Assembly: GCF_000621565.1 (NCBI RefSeq)
Contig: NZ_KK211308.1
Location: forward strand, 186,001-250,000
Direction: 5' to 3'
From: Butyrivibrio sp. LB2008
GTDB taxonomy: Bacteria; Bacillota; Clostridia; Lachnospirales; Lachnospiraceae
Length of the DNA stretch: 64,000 nt
Every line of letters starts with the position of its first letter. The first letter of the stretch is position 1. Below are positions 54,441 through 64,000 of the stretch, one piece after another. The notes under the pieces were generated by a model. That model had not been told where the DNA came from, did not search any database, and was given only the letters and a program-made list of their open reading frames with translations. The translations under genes were made by a program, and so were the position numbers.

Positions 54441-57400
54441 TTATTCGTCTTCAGAAACTGAAACTTCCTCATCGAAATCATCCTCGTCGACAATAACTTC
54501 ATCACCTAAATCTCTCTTCTTTTTCTTAAGAATGAGCTTTTCGGGATCTGAGAAGTTTGCATCGGTATTAAGAGGTGTATTTCTATATCTCTTCATACCT
54601 GTACCTGCGGGAATCAACTTACCGATAATAACGTTCTCTTTAAGTCCGATAAGCGGATCAACCTTTCCTTTGATGGCAGCATCTGTAAGAACCTTAGTTG
54701 TTTCCTGGAAGGAAGCTGCTGAAAGGAATGAGTTTGTTGCAAGAGCTGCCTTGGTAATACCAAGGATTACCTGCTTACCTTCTGCAGGTCTCTTTCCTTC
54801 AGAAATAAGTTCTTCATTACTATCTTCAAAGTCAAGCACATCTACAAGTGTTCCGGGAAGGAAATCTGTATCTCCGCTCTCGTCGATTCTTACTTTCTTA
54901 AGCATCTGACGAACGATAACTTCGATATGCTTATCACAGATATCAACACCCTGTAAGCGGTAAACTCTCTGAACTTCTCTCAAGAGGTAATCCTGAACTG
55001 CACGGATTCCCTTGATCTTAAGAAGATCATGAGGGTTAACTGAACCTTCTGTAAGTTCGTCACCGGCTTCAATTGTTGTTCCGTCCTGAACCTTGATACG
55101 TGATCCGTAAGGAATGAGGTAAGCCTTTGATTCGCCTGTCTCATCATTTGTTACGATAACTTCACGCTTCTTCTTTGTATCTCTGATCTCAGCTCTTCCG
55201 TCAAGCTCTGAGATAATTGCAAGTCCCTTAGGCTTTCTTGCTTCGAACAACTCCTCTACACGGGGAAGACCCTGTGTGATATCGCCACCGGCAACACCAC
55301 CGGTATGGAATGTTCTCATTGTAAGCTGTGTACCGGGCTCACCGATTGACTGAGCAGCGATGATACCAACTGCCTCACCGACCTGTACAGCCTCTCCTGT
55401 TGCCATGTTAGCACCGTAGCACTTAGCACAGATTCCGTTGTGTGAACGGCAAGTAAGAATTGTACGGATCTTAACTGCCTCAACAGGCTGTCCCTTAGCA
55501 TTAACACCTACTGAAAGGATCTTAGCGGCACGAGAAGGAGTAATCATATGATTCTTCTTAACGATTACGTTTCCGTCCTTGTCCTTGATGGTCTCACATG
55601 AATATCTTCCTGTGATTCTGTCCTTCAAAGGCTCAATTGTTTCCTTACCATCCATGAATGCCTTAACTGTCATTCCGGGGATAACATCCTTATCAGCACA
55701 GCAGTCAATGTCACGAATAATAAGTTCCTGTGATACGTCAACCATTCGACGTGTAAGGTATCCTGAATCGGCTGTTCTAAGAGCTGTATCTGACAGACCC
55801 TTACGAGCACCGTGAGCTGACATAAAGTATTCCAAAACGTCAAGTCCTTCACGGAAGTTAGACTTGATAGGAAGCTCGATAGTACGACCTGTTGTATCAG
55901 CCATAAGTCCACGCATACCTGCAAGCTGCTTGATCTGCTGGTTACTACCACGGGCACCTGAGTCAGCCATCATGTAGATGTTGTTGTACTTATCAAGACC
56001 TGCAAGAAGCACATCTGTAAGTTCTTTATCGGTCTCCATCCAAGTATCAACAACTGCACGATAACGCTCTTCGTCAGTGATGAGACCACGGCGATAGTTT
56101 GCTGCGATCTTATCAACTGTAGCCTGTGCTTCATCAAGCATCTGCTGCTTCTGCGGAGGCACTGTCATATCAGCGATTGAAACGGTCATAGCTGCTCTTG
56201 TCGAGTAGTGATAACCTGTAGCCTTGATATTATCAAGAACCTCAGCTGTTGCAAATGTTCCGTGAGTATTGATCATAGCGGTAACAATCTGCTTAAGCTG
56301 TTTCTTACCAACCATGAAGTCTACTTCAAGCTTAAATGTGTTCTCAGGAACACTTCTGTCTACAAATCCAAGATCCTGAGGAATAATCTCATTGAAGAGG
56401 AATCTTCCGAGAGTTGACTCTACGATTCCGCTTTCAACTGTTCCGTCAGGCTTATTTCTTTCCATTCTGATCTTGATTCTGGTCTGCAATGTGCAGTAAC
56501 CGTTCTCATATGCAAGAATAGCCTCGTCTACGCTCTTGAAGAACTTGCCTTCCCCCATAGCACCGGGTCTTTCCTGTGTAAGATAGTAGATACCAAGTAC
56601 CATATCCTGTGTAGGAACGTTTACAGGGCCACCATCTGAAGGCTTAAGCAAGTTATTAGGTGAGAGCATAAGGAATCTACACTCTGCCTGTGCCTCTACT
56701 GAAAGAGGAAGGTGTACAGCCATCTGGTCTCCGTCGAAGTCGGCGTTGAAAGGTGTACATACAAGAGGATGAAGCTTAATAGCCTTACCTTCTACAAGGA
56801 TAGGCTCGAAAGCCTGAATACCAAGTCTGTGAAGTGTGGGAGCACGGTTAAGCATAACAGGGTGCTCTTTGATAACATCCTCAAGAACATCCCATACCTG
56901 CTCATCGAGTCTCTCAACAAGCTTCTTGGCATTCTTTATATTCTGTGAAATTCCTCTGGAAACAAGCTCCTTCATAACGAAAGGCTTAAAGAGCTCGATA
57001 GCCATTTCCTTGGGAAGTCCACACTGATAAATCTTAAGCTCGGGTCCTACTACGATAACTGAACGTCCTGAATAGTCAACACGCTTACCAAGGAGGTTCT
57101 GACGGAATCTTCCGGACTTACCCTTAAGCATATCTGAAAGTGACTTAAGTGCTCTGTTTCCGGGTCCTGTAACAGGTCTTCCTCTTCTACCGTTATCGAT
57201 GAGGGCATCAACAGCTTCCTGAAGCATTCTCTTCTCGTTGCGAACAATGATATCAGGTGCGCCGAGATCAAGAAGTCTCTTAAGTCTGTTGTTTCTGTTA
57301 ATAATTCTTCTGTAAAGATCGTTAAGATCTGATGTTGCAAAACGTCCACCGTCAAGCTGTACCATAGGACGAAGATCCGGAGGGATTACAGGGATGCAAT

Positions 57401-58175
57401 CCATGATCATCCATGCAGGAAGGTTTCCTGACTCTCTGAAGGCTTCTACAACCTCGAGACGCTTGATGATTCTTGTTCTCTTCTGTCCGCTTGAAGTATC
57501 AAGACCTTCCTTAAGCTCCTGATATTCCTTCTCAAGATCGATATCAAGGAGAAGCTCTTTAATAGCCTCGGCGCCCATTCCTGCGCGGAACTTAGGTCCC
57601 CACTCTTCTCTTGCGTCCTGATATTCTTTCTCTGAAAGTACCTGCTTGTAATCAAGTGTTGTTTCGCCGGGATCAAGTACTATATAAGATGCAAAATACA
57701 GCACCTTCTCAAGCACACGGGGTGAAAGGTCAAGGATAAGTCCCATTCTGCTGGGAATACCCTTGAAGTACCAGATATGTGATACAGGAGCTGCAAGCTC
57801 GATGTATCCCATTCTCTCACGACGTACGCTGCTCTTTGTGATCTCTACGCCACAACGGTCGCAGACAACACCCTTATATCTAATTTTCTTGTACTTACCA
57901 CAATGACATTCCCAGTCCTTGGTAGGTCCAAAAATTCTTTCGCAGAACAAACCGTCTCTTTCAGGCTTTAATGTTCTGTAGTTAATTGTTTCAGGCTTGG
58001 TAACTTCTCCGCTCTTGGGATCGTTATCAATTCTATGTGCCCAGCTTCTGATCTTCTCAGGAGAAGCAAGACCGATCTTAATTGAGTCGAAAGTCATCGG
58101 CTGATAGGTCTGCTGCTGGGTTGTTCTTCCACTTGAAGCCTCATTTATTGCTTTATTCATTGTTGAATCAGACAT
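54441..58175 (-). CDS. rpoC: RNA polymerase beta-prime subunit
   Basis: 1244 aa. N-terminal zinc site [11 protein letters not shown] with CDRC, active-site [12 protein letters not shown] binding catalytic Mg, bridge-helix region, and the second zinc cluster near [10 protein letters not shown]. The acidic C-terminus is short. Follows rpoB by 38 nt. Confidence 0.98.
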   Translation of the reverse strand: MSDSTMNKAINEASSGRTTQQQTYQPMTFDSIKIGLASPEKIRSWAHRIDNDPKSGEVTKPETINYRTLKPERDGLFCERIFGPTKDWECHCGKYKKIRYKGVVCDRCGVEITKSSVRRERMGYIELAAPVSHIWYFKGIPSRMGLILDLSPRVLEKVLYFASYIVLDPGETTLDYKQVLSEKEYQDAREEWGPKFRAGMGAEAIKELLLDIDLEKEYQELKEGLDTSSGQKRTRIIKRLEVVEAFRESGNLPAWMIMDCIPVIPPDLRPMVQLDGGRFATSDLNDLYRRIINRNNRLKRLLDLGAPDIIVRNEKRMLQEAVDALIDNGRRGRPVTGPGNRALKSLSDMLKGKSGRFRQNLLGKRVDYSGRSVIVVGPELKIYQCGLPKEMAIELFKPFVMKELVSRGISQNIKNAKKLVERLDEQVWDVLEDVIKEHPVMLNRAPTLHRLGIQAFEPILVEGKAIKLHPLVCTPFNADFDGDQMAVHLPLSVEAQAECRFLMLSPNNLLKPSDGGPVNVPTQDMVLGIYYLTQERPGAMGEGKFFKSVDEAILAYENGYCTLQTRIKIRMERNKPDGTVESGIVESTLGRFLFNEIIPQDLGFVDRSVPENTFKLEVDFMVGKKQLKQIVTAMINTHGTFATAEVLDNIKATGYHYSTRAAMTVSIADMTVPPQKQQMLDEAQATVDKIAANYRRGLITDEERYRAVVDTWMETDKELTDVLLAGLDKYNNIYMMADSGARGSNQQIKQLAGMRGLMADTTGRTIELPIKSNFREGLDVLEYFMSAHGARKGLSDTALRTADSGYLTRRMVDVSQELIIRDIDCCADKDVIPGMTVKAFMDGKETIEPLKDRITGRYSCETIKDKDGNVIVKKNHMITPSRAAKILSVGVNAKGQPVEAVKIRTILTCRSHNGICAKCYGANMATGEAVQVGEAVGIIAAQSIGEPGTQLTMRTFHTGGVAGGDITQGLPRVEELFEARKPKGLAIISELDGRAEIRDTKKKREVIVTNDETGESKAYLIPYGSRIKVQDGTTIEAGDELTEGSVNPHDLLKIKGIRAVQDYLLREVQRVYRLQGVDICDKHIEVIVRQMLKKVRIDESGDTDFLPGTLVDVLDFEDSNEELISEGKRPAEGKQVILGITKAALATNSFLSAASFQETTKVLTDAAIKGKVDPLIGLKENVIIGKLIPAGTGMKRYRNTPLNTDANFSDPEKLILKKKKRDLGDEVIVDEDDFDEEVSVSEDE

Positions 58176-58213
58176 TCGTAACCTCTTTTCTTTGCTTTAT
58201 TAGTTACTGCAAA

Positions 58214-61200
58214 TCACTCGTCATCAGATGCGTCGTCAAAATCGTCATAATTGTCATCTGAATCAAAGTTTCCGGAATCTTCTACTTCCGATACAAGTTC
58301 ACCACTTTCATCGAAACGCTGCTGTGTATAACCGTTTGCCTCAAATGATTCCTGTCCATAGTCACGACCTGCGTTATCGCCTTCAATCTCTGTGCGATAA
58401 TCAGAATCTGTATAATCAACGCTCTCTTTGATTTCAACTTCTGTGTTGTCTTCGCGAAGAACTTTGATGTCAAGTCCGAGTGACTGAAGCTCTTTCAAAA
58501 GAACCTTAAATGACTCAGGTACTCCGGGTTCAGGTATATTGTCACCCTTGATGATAGCTTCATATGTCTTAACACGTCCTACAACATCATCAGACTTAAC
58601 TGTAAGAATCTCCTGCAATGTGTATGCAGCACCGTATGCTTCCAGTGCCCAAACCTCCATCTCTCCGAAACGCTGTCCACCGAACTGCGCTTTACCACCG
58701 AGAGGCTGCTGTGTAACAAGTGAGTAAGGGCCGGTTGAACGAGCATGGATCTTATCGTCAACCAGATGGTGGAGCTTAAGGTAATGCATGTGACCGATTG
58801 TTGTCGGGCTGTCAAACTTCTGACCTGTTCTACCGTCACGGAGCTGAACCTTTCCGTCCGATCTGATAGGAACACCCTTCCAGAGTTCTCTGTGATCCCT
58901 GTTCTCATATAAGTAATCCATGATTTCAGGAACAACAAGGTCTTTATACTTAGCTTCAAAATCTTCCCATGAGCTGTTAACGTAATCGTTAGCCATCTCA
59001 AGTGTATTCTGGATATCTATCTCGTTAGCACCATCGAAAATAGGTGTAGCAATATTAAATCCAAGTGCCTTAGCAGCAAGTGAAAGGTGAATCTCGAGGA
59101 CCTGTCCGATATTCATACGGGAAGGAACGCCGAGAGGGTTAAGCACGATGTCAAGAGGTCTGCCGTTAGGAAGATAAGGCATATCCTCAATAGGAAGTAC
59201 GCGGGAAACGACACCCTTGTTACCGTGACGTCCGGCCATCTTATCACCTACGGAAATCTTTCTCTTCTGTGCTATATAGATACGAACCGCCTGGTTAACA
59301 CCGGGTGAAAGCTCGTCTCCGTTCTCTCTTGTGAATACTTTTGCATCAACGATGATACCGTACTCACCGTGAGGAACCTTAAGAGATGTATCTCTTACTT
59401 CTCTTGCCTTCTCACCAAAGATTGCTCTAAGGAGTCTCTCTTCTGCTGTAAGTTCTGTCTCACCCTTAGGTGTAACCTTACCAACAAGAATGTCACCTGC
59501 ACGAACCTCTGCACCGATGCGGATAATTCCGCGATCATCAAGATCCTTGAGTGCGTCATCACCGACACCGGGAACGTCTCTTGTGATCTCTTCAGGTCCA
59601 AGCTTTGTCTCACGAGCTTCTGCTTCGTATTCTTCAATGTGAACAGATGTAAATACATCATCACGTACAAGTCTCTCTGAAAGAAGAACAGCATCCTCGT
59701 AGTTGTAACCTTCCCATGTCATGAATCCGATGAGAGGGTTCTTACCAAGACCAAGTTCTCCCTGTGAAGTTGAAGGACCATCGGCAATAACCTGTCCTGC
59801 TTCTACGTGGTCACCCTTGAATACGATAGGTCTCTGATTGTAGCAGTTACTCTGGTTAGATCTCTGGAACTTAATAAGATGGAATTCTTCTTTTTCTCCA
59901 TCATCATATGTCATCTGAATAAGCTTACTGTCAACAAAATCAATAGTTCCCGCTTTTCTTGCAACTACGCAGACACCTGAGTCAACAGCTGCCTTACGCT
60001 CCATTCCTGTACCTACTGCAGGAGCTTCTGTAGTAAGAAGCGGCACTGCCTGACGCTGCATGTTTGATCCCATAAGGGCACGGTTAGCATCGTCGTTCTC
60101 AAGGAAAGGAATAAGTGCTGTAGCTACAGAGAATACCATTCTGGGAGACACGTCCATATACTCAAATGCAGTCTTGGGATATGCTGAAGTCTCCTCTCTG
60201 TAACGACCGGAAACTGTGTTGTTCTTGAAGCATCCGTTCTCGTCAAGAGGTGTATTAGCCTGAGCTACATGATAATTATCTTCTTCATCTGCTGTAAGGT
60301 ATTCAACCTCGTCCGTAACTCTGGGATTTTCCGGATCGGACTGGTCAACCTTACGGTATGGAGCCTCTACGAAACCATAATCATTAACTCTTGCATAACT
60401 TGCGAGTGAGTTAATAAGACCGATGTTAGGTCCTTCAGGTGTCTCGATAGGGCACATACGTCCATAGTGTGTATAGTGTACGTCTCGAACCTCGAATCCG
60501 GCTCTGTCTCTTGAAAGACCACCGGGTCCCAAAGCTGAAAGACGTCTCTTGTGAGTAAGCTCACCAAGAGGGTTGTTCTGGTCCATGAACTGTGAAAGCT
60601 GTGATGAACCAAAGAACTCCTTAACAGCTGCCTGTACAGGCTTAATATTGATAAGGATCTGAGGAGATACTTCCTCTGTATCATGAGTTGTCATTCTCTC
60701 ACGAACAACTCTCTCAAGTCTTGAAAGACCGATACGATACTGATTCTGAAGAAGCTCACCTACGCAGCGGATACGTCTGTTACCCAAGTGATCGATATCG
60801 TCGTCATTACCGATACCATACTCAAGGTTGATGTTATAGTTGATGGAAGCAATGATATCTTCTCTTGTAACATGCTTGGGAATAAGCTCATGTACACGCT
60901 TCTTGATTGTCTCAGCAAGACCTTCGGGGTCGTTCTTTGCTGTGTACTCATCAAGGATCTCTTTAAGTACAGGATAATAAACATCCTCATTGATTCCGAG
61001 TTCTGCGGGATCGCACTCAATGAAATGTGTAATATCAACCATCATGTTTGAAAGAACCTTAACATTGCGCTCTTCCTCCTGAAGGTATACATAAGGAATA
61101 GCACTGTTCTGGATCTCTGTTGCAAGTGCGCGGTCAACCTTAGTACCTGCAGATGCGATCATCTCACCTGTAAGCTCGTCAACAACGTCCTGTGCAAGCA

Positions 61201-62092
61201 CATGACCATTAATTCTGTTCTTGAAATGAAGTTTCTTATTAAACTTATATCTTCCTACCTTAGCAAGGTCGTATCTTCTTGAATCGAAGAACATTGCATT
61301 GATAAGACTCTCTGCGCTCTCTACCGAAAGAGGCTCACCGGGACGAATTTTTCTGTACAGCTCAAGAAGGCCGCTCTGATAATCTGATGAAGCGTCCTTT
61401 GAAAAGCTTCCCTGAATCTTGGGCTCATCGCCAAAGAGTTCGAGAATTTCTTCATTTGTACCTATTCCGAGAGCTCTGATAAGAACTGTAACGGGAACCT
61501 TTCTGGTTCTGTCAACTCTTGCGTAGAATACGTCGTTGGAGTCTGTTTCATACTCAAGCCATGCACCCCTGTTAGGAATAACAGTACATGCTATAAGTTC
61601 CTTTCCAACCTTATCGTATGTGATATCATAGTAGATACCGGGGGAACGTACCAACTGACTGACTATAACTCGCTCGGCTCCGTTAATAACGAACGTGCCC
61701 GTCGCAGTCATAAGAGGAAGGTCGCCCATAAATATTTCATGTTCCGTAAATTCGTTCTTTTCCTTGTTGTGAAGGCGAACCTTTACCTTTAAAGGTGCAG
61801 CAAATGTTGCATCTCTCTCCTTGCACTTCTCAATCGTATTCTTATTTTTGTCAATCTCATCCTCACAAAGCTTGAAATCAACAAATTCCAGACTGAGTTT
61901 GCCACTGTAGTCCTCAATAGGAGAGATATCGTCAAAGACTTCTTTCAAGCCTTCGTCGAGAAACCACTGATAGGAATTCTTCTGAACTTCAATCAGGTTC
62001 GGCATCTCCAGGACTTCCTTCTGGCGCTGGAAGCTCATTCGTATGTTCTTACCAGAGCCGGTAGGATGTAATCTGTTTTTTTCCATTGACAT
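58214..62092 (-). CDS. rpoB: RNA polymerase beta subunit
   Basis: 1292 aa. The rifampicin region reads [20 protein letters not shown] then [10 protein letters not shown], i.e. wild-type-like residues. [15 protein letters not shown] and the C-terminal [20 protein letters not shown] are present, followed by an Asp/Glu-rich tail. Start ATG 62092 with GGGGTG upstream. A strong promoter and an upstream rplL terminator separate it from rplJL. Confidence 0.98.
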   Translation of the reverse strand: MSMEKNRLHPTGSGKNIRMSFQRQKEVLEMPNLIEVQKNSYQWFLDEGLKEVFDDISPIEDYSGKLSLEFVDFKLCEDEIDKNKNTIEKCKERDATFAAPLKVKVRLHNKEKNEFTEHEIFMGDLPLMTATGTFVINGAERVIVSQLVRSPGIYYDITYDKVGKELIACTVIPNRGAWLEYETDSNDVFYARVDRTRKVPVTVLIRALGIGTNEEILELFGDEPKIQGSFSKDASSDYQSGLLELYRKIRPGEPLSVESAESLINAMFFDSRRYDLAKVGRYKFNKKLHFKNRINGHVLAQDVVDELTGEMIASAGTKVDRALATEIQNSAIPYVYLQEEERNVKVLSNMMVDITHFIECDPAELGINEDVYYPVLKEILDEYTAKNDPEGLAETIKKRVHELIPKHVTREDIIASINYNINLEYGIGNDDDIDHLGNRRIRCVGELLQNQYRIGLSRLERVVRERMTTHDTEEVSPQILINIKPVQAAVKEFFGSSQLSQFMDQNNPLGELTHKRRLSALGPGGLSRDRAGFEVRDVHYTHYGRMCPIETPEGPNIGLINSLASYARVNDYGFVEAPYRKVDQSDPENPRVTDEVEYLTADEEDNYHVAQANTPLDENGCFKNNTVSGRYREETSAYPKTAFEYMDVSPRMVFSVATALIPFLENDDANRALMGSNMQRQAVPLLTTEAPAVGTGMERKAAVDSGVCVVARKAGTIDFVDSKLIQMTYDDGEKEEFHLIKFQRSNQSNCYNQRPIVFKGDHVEAGQVIADGPSTSQGELGLGKNPLIGFMTWEGYNYEDAVLLSERLVRDDVFTSVHIEEYEAEARETKLGPEEITRDVPGVGDDALKDLDDRGIIRIGAEVRAGDILVGKVTPKGETELTAEERLLRAIFGEKAREVRDTSLKVPHGEYGIIVDAKVFTRENGDELSPGVNQAVRIYIAQKRKISVGDKMAGRHGNKGVVSRVLPIEDMPYLPNGRPLDIVLNPLGVPSRMNIGQVLEIHLSLAAKALGFNIATPIFDGANEIDIQNTLEMANDYVNSSWEDFEAKYKDLVVPEIMDYLYENRDHRELWKGVPIRSDGKVQLRDGRTGQKFDSPTTIGHMHYLKLHHLVDDKIHARSTGPYSLVTQQPLGGKAQFGGQRFGEMEVWALEAYGAAYTLQEILTVKSDDVVGRVKTYEAIIKGDNIPEPGVPESFKVLLKELQSLGLDIKVLREDNTEVEIKESVDYTDSDYRTEIEGDNAGRDYGQESFEANGYTQQRFDESGELVSEVEDSGNFDSDDNYDDFDDASDDE

Positions 62093-62196
62093 TCACCCCG
62101 TTCTTTAAGTTTTTTTGATATTGATAAAGACTCTTACGTGCAAGACTGTATAAAAATGCACAGTAAGACACACTACACCATAATAGTGCATCATCC

Positions 62197-62225
62197 ATTG
62201 TACTTCTATAGAAACTTCATGTCAA
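62197..62225 (-). promoter_or_regulatory. Promoter of rpoBC
   Basis: Perfect TTGACA and TACAAT with 17-nt spacing on the minus strand, about 105 nt before rpoB. Confidence 0.75.
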
Positions 62226-62313
62226 GCAAAATTTAATATTTGTTTCCATGAAATTTTAGATTTCATGCAGAGAGGAACAAAGAATCCCTGCATAACTTTT
62301 TGGGTTCAGATGA

Positions 62314-62341
62314 AAAAAGACGGATTGCTTATGCAATCCGC
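62314..62341 (-). terminator. Terminator or attenuator after rplL
   Basis: CGGATTGC/GCAATCCG (62322-62341) followed on the minus strand by six T after one base. Reduces readthrough into rpoB. Confidence 0.82.
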
Positions 62342-62366
62342 CTCATAATTCAGTATGAAGATTAAA

Positions 62367-62741
62367 TTACTTAAGAGTAACCTTAGCACCTTCAGCCTCA
62401 ACCTTAGCCTTGATATCATCAGCTTCAGCCTTAGAAACGTTCTCTTTGATTACCTTAGGAGCGCCCTCTACGAGATCCTTTGCTTCCTTAAGTCCAAGAC
62501 CTGTGATCTCACGAACAACCTTGATAACCTTAACCTTGTTAGCACCAACCTCTGTAAGCTCAACGTTGAACTCAGTCTTCTCTTCAGCACCTGCTGCGCC
62601 AGCGCCTGCTGCTGCAACTACTACTCCAGCTGCTGCAGATACACCAAACTCTTCCTCGCAAGCCTTTACAAGATCATTTAATTCAAGAACTGTTAACTCT
62701 TTGATAGCATCAATAATTTCTGCTGTAGACAACTTTGCCAT
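62367..62741 (-). CDS. rplL: 50S ribosomal protein L7/L12
   Basis: L7/L12 stalk protein, 124 aa. N-terminal dimerisation helix, Ala/Gly-rich hinge ([20 protein letters not shown]) and the C-terminal factor-binding domain with [20 protein letters not shown]. Four to six copies bind L10. Confidence 0.98.
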   Translation of the reverse strand: MAKLSTAEIIDAIKELTVLELNDLVKACEEEFGVSAAAGVVVAAAGAGAAGAEEKTEFNVELTEVGANKVKVIKVVREITGLGLKEAKDLVEGAPKVIKENVSKAEADDIKAKVEAEGAKVTLK

Positions 62742-62808
62742 TTTTATACCTCCGTATAGTTTTATTCATAAAATTATATGTATCGTTTTTTACGAAGCAA
62801 TGCACAGA

Positions 62809-63387
62809 TTACTCTGCCGCAGGTGCTTCAGCTGCAGCTTCTTCTGCTGCGGGTGCTTCAGCTGTTTCAGCCGGAGCAGCTTCCTCTGTTGCAGGAGCTC
62901 CTTCGCCATTCTTCTCTGCGATCTGTTTGATAACGCGAGCGAAGTTTGTAATAGGTGACTGCATAGAGCCAAGCAACTTTGAAAGAAGAACATCCTTTGA
63001 AGGGATCTCAGCGATTTCAGTCATAGCTGCTGCGTCATAGAACTTTCCTTCTATAACACCACCCTTAATCTCAAGAGCCTTAGCCTGCTTAGCAAACTGA
63101 TAAAGGACACGTGCAGGAGCTGCAGGATCTGTAGCAGATACAGCCATAGCACTAGGTCCGTTAAGAAGATCTCCAAGCTGCTCGAAATCTGTTCCCTTGA
63201 ACGCGAAGTTCATCATTGTGTTCTTATAAACCTTGTAAGTTACGCCTTCTTCACGAAGTTTCTTACGAAGCTCTGTATCCTGCGCAACTGTAAGTCCACG
63301 GTGATCTACAAGAACAACTGCCTGAGCGTCTTTAATCTTCTCTGCGATTTCTTCAACTACAGGCTTTTTAAGTTCAACCTTTGCCAT
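62809..63387 (-). CDS. rplJ: 50S ribosomal protein L10
   Basis: L10, stalk base anchoring L7/L12; 192 aa. Core LKKPVVEEIAEKIKDAQAVV and the helix binding L12 are followed by an Ala/Glu/Pro-rich tail (EEAAPAETAEAPAAEEAAAE), longer than the usual about 165-175 aa form. Binds its own leader to autoregulate. Confidence 0.97.
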   Translation of the reverse strand: MAKVELKKPVVEEIAEKIKDAQAVVLVDHRGLTVAQDTELRKKLREEGVTYKVYKNTMMNFAFKGTDFEQLGDLLNGPSAMAVSATDPAAPARVLYQFAKQAKALEIKGGVIEGKFYDAAAMTEIAEIPSKDVLLSKLLGSMQSPITNFARVIKQIAEKNGEGAPATEEAAPAETAEAPAAEEAAAEAPAAE

Positions 63388-63417
63388 TTTTTTACCTCCT
63401 TATTAGAATAAACTCCG

Positions 63418-63540
63418 AAAAAAAACTCTCGAAGACATCGAGAGTTGAAAAGTCTGAAACTATAACTTTTCCTCGGCAGGCGCTTATTCATCATTATGTT
63501 CCAAAACAGGAACACCTGCTGTCTTCGGCAAGTCTTCGCA
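63418..63540 (-). ncRNA. L10 leader (autogenous, with attenuator terminator)
   Basis: Leader between the promoter and rplJ with the L10-leader features GAAGACAGCAGGTG, GCCTGCCGAGGAAAAG, and a final stem AACTCTCGA/TCGAGAGTT (63424-63446) followed by T8. L10 (with L12) binds the kink-turn and favours termination. Confidence 0.85.
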
Positions 63541-63560
63541 TCACACGAAAAACCTCATAT

Positions 63561-63589
63561 AAGATACCATACGATAAAGTTATTGTCAA
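63561..63589 (-). promoter_or_regulatory. Promoter of rplJL
   Basis: TTGACA and TATCTT on the minus strand, 17-nt spacing. It starts just after the upstream gene's stop codon. Confidence 0.72.
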
Positions 63590-63593
63590 CTAC

Positions 63594-64000
63594 TTATTTG
63601 GGACTTATATATCCCTTGTCATCTATCTTTATTCCCGGAGACATATTGCTCATAGAATCAATGATCCTCTTTTTCTCACTTCCGTCTGCTTCAAAGACCG
63701 TGCAGGACTGTTGAATTCCGGGAACAAACTGAAGATTTACGCTTCCGTTCTTATGAAGAGTCGCTATCACCATTCCCGTATCCTGAGTCTTTGAAGTAAA
63801 AATATAATTCCCAAGACTGTAAACAACGGGAACTCCATTTACGTAATCTATTTTCTGCAGAACATGAGGATGGGAACCGATTATCAGATTCGCTCCCGCA
63901 TCCGCGATCTCAATTGCCTGATCTCTTTGAAGATAATCAATATCTGTGGTACTCTCCGTTCCCCAATGTATAAATACTACAACAAATGCATTTTTCTCTC
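63594..64000 (-). CDS. CapA-family protein (C-terminal part, N-terminus outside window)
   Basis: 135 complete codons are visible, ending at TAA (63594-63596). The frame carries VVFIHWGTEST, AGANLIIGSHPHVLQKIDYV and GVPVVYSLGNYIF, the metal-binding and catalytic-type signatures of the CapA/PgsA (poly-gamma-glutamate synthesis, PGA_cap) phosphoesterase fold. The N-terminus and any signal peptide lie beyond the right edge. Whether poly-gamma-glutamate is made here is unknown; many CapA homologues have other wall roles. Confidence 0.85.
   Translation of the reverse strand, partial: EKNAFVVVFIHWGTESTTDIDYLQRDQAIEIADAGANLIIGSHPHVLQKIDYVNGVPVVYSLGNYIFTSKTQDTGMVIATLHKNGSVNLQFVPGIQQSCTVFEADGSEKKRIIDSMSNMSPGIKIDDKGYISPK

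Noticed and set aside
62410-62958. 182-aa plus-strand ORF across rplL and rplJ
   Set aside because: Antisense shadow of Ala/Glu-rich ribosomal genes; low-complexity composition and no independent ribosome binding site.
1-64000. CRISPR array, tRNA or rRNA genes, integrase or transposase
   Set aside because: No regularly spaced repeats, no cloverleaf or rRNA sequence, and no recombinase motif was seen anywhere in the window.

Overview
The window comes from a low-to-mid GC Firmicute, almost certainly a Lachnospiraceae member and probably close to Butyrivibrio or Pseudobutyrivibrio. This is inferred from the ribosomal protein sequences, the strong GGAGG ribosome binding sites, frequent TTG/GTG starts, the long L17, and accessory proteins typical of the family. 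Nearly every gene lies on the minus strand; the exceptions are a sugar-binding protein fragment at the left edge and one rRNA methyltransferase.

Transcription runs right to left. 54.4-64 kb: the end of a CapA-type gene, an L10 leader with its promoter and attenuator, rplJ-rplL, then rpoB-rpoC with their own promoter. 49.7-54.4 kb: the str operon rpsL-rpsG-fusA-tuf, with promoters before rpsL and tuf and a terminator after tuf. 0.9-21.3 kb: the S10-spc-alpha ribosomal super-operon from rpsJ to rplQ, with a promoter and folded leader at its head. That operon is interrupted between infA and rpmJ by a diguanylate cyclase, a uracil permease and a zinc-ribbon membrane protein. The second block (rpmJ-rpsM-rpsK-rpsD-rpoA-rplQ) has its own promoter.

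The 28.8 kb between tuf and rpsJ is accessory and mostly concerns the cell envelope and stress. It holds a zeta-toxin module, a two-ORF polytopic membrane protein separated by in-frame TGA codons, a UbiA prenyltransferase with a GT-C-like membrane protein, asparaginase, RNase J and an MBOAT/SGNH O-acetylation pair. It also holds a tandem array of PadR regulators with HAAS-FtsW/RodA-like membrane proteins, a DUF3048 lipoprotein, a large solute-binding lipoprotein, an ECF sigma/anti-sigma operon and a small alarmone synthetase.

The most unusual signals are four. First, the array of four HAAS-SEDS paralogues with four PadR genes (one paralogue frameshifted, one PadR truncated), whose first promoter carries a perfect palindrome exactly between -35 and -10. 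Second, a structured GC-rich element present at three and probably four sites, directly downstream of intrinsic terminators at three of them. Third, two related candidate small RNAs or leader RNAs (about 150-170 nt) upstream of the MBOAT and UbiA operons, each ending in a terminator followed by the GC-rich element. Fourth, the split ribosomal super-operon. No tRNA, rRNA, CRISPR array, transposase or phage gene was seen.
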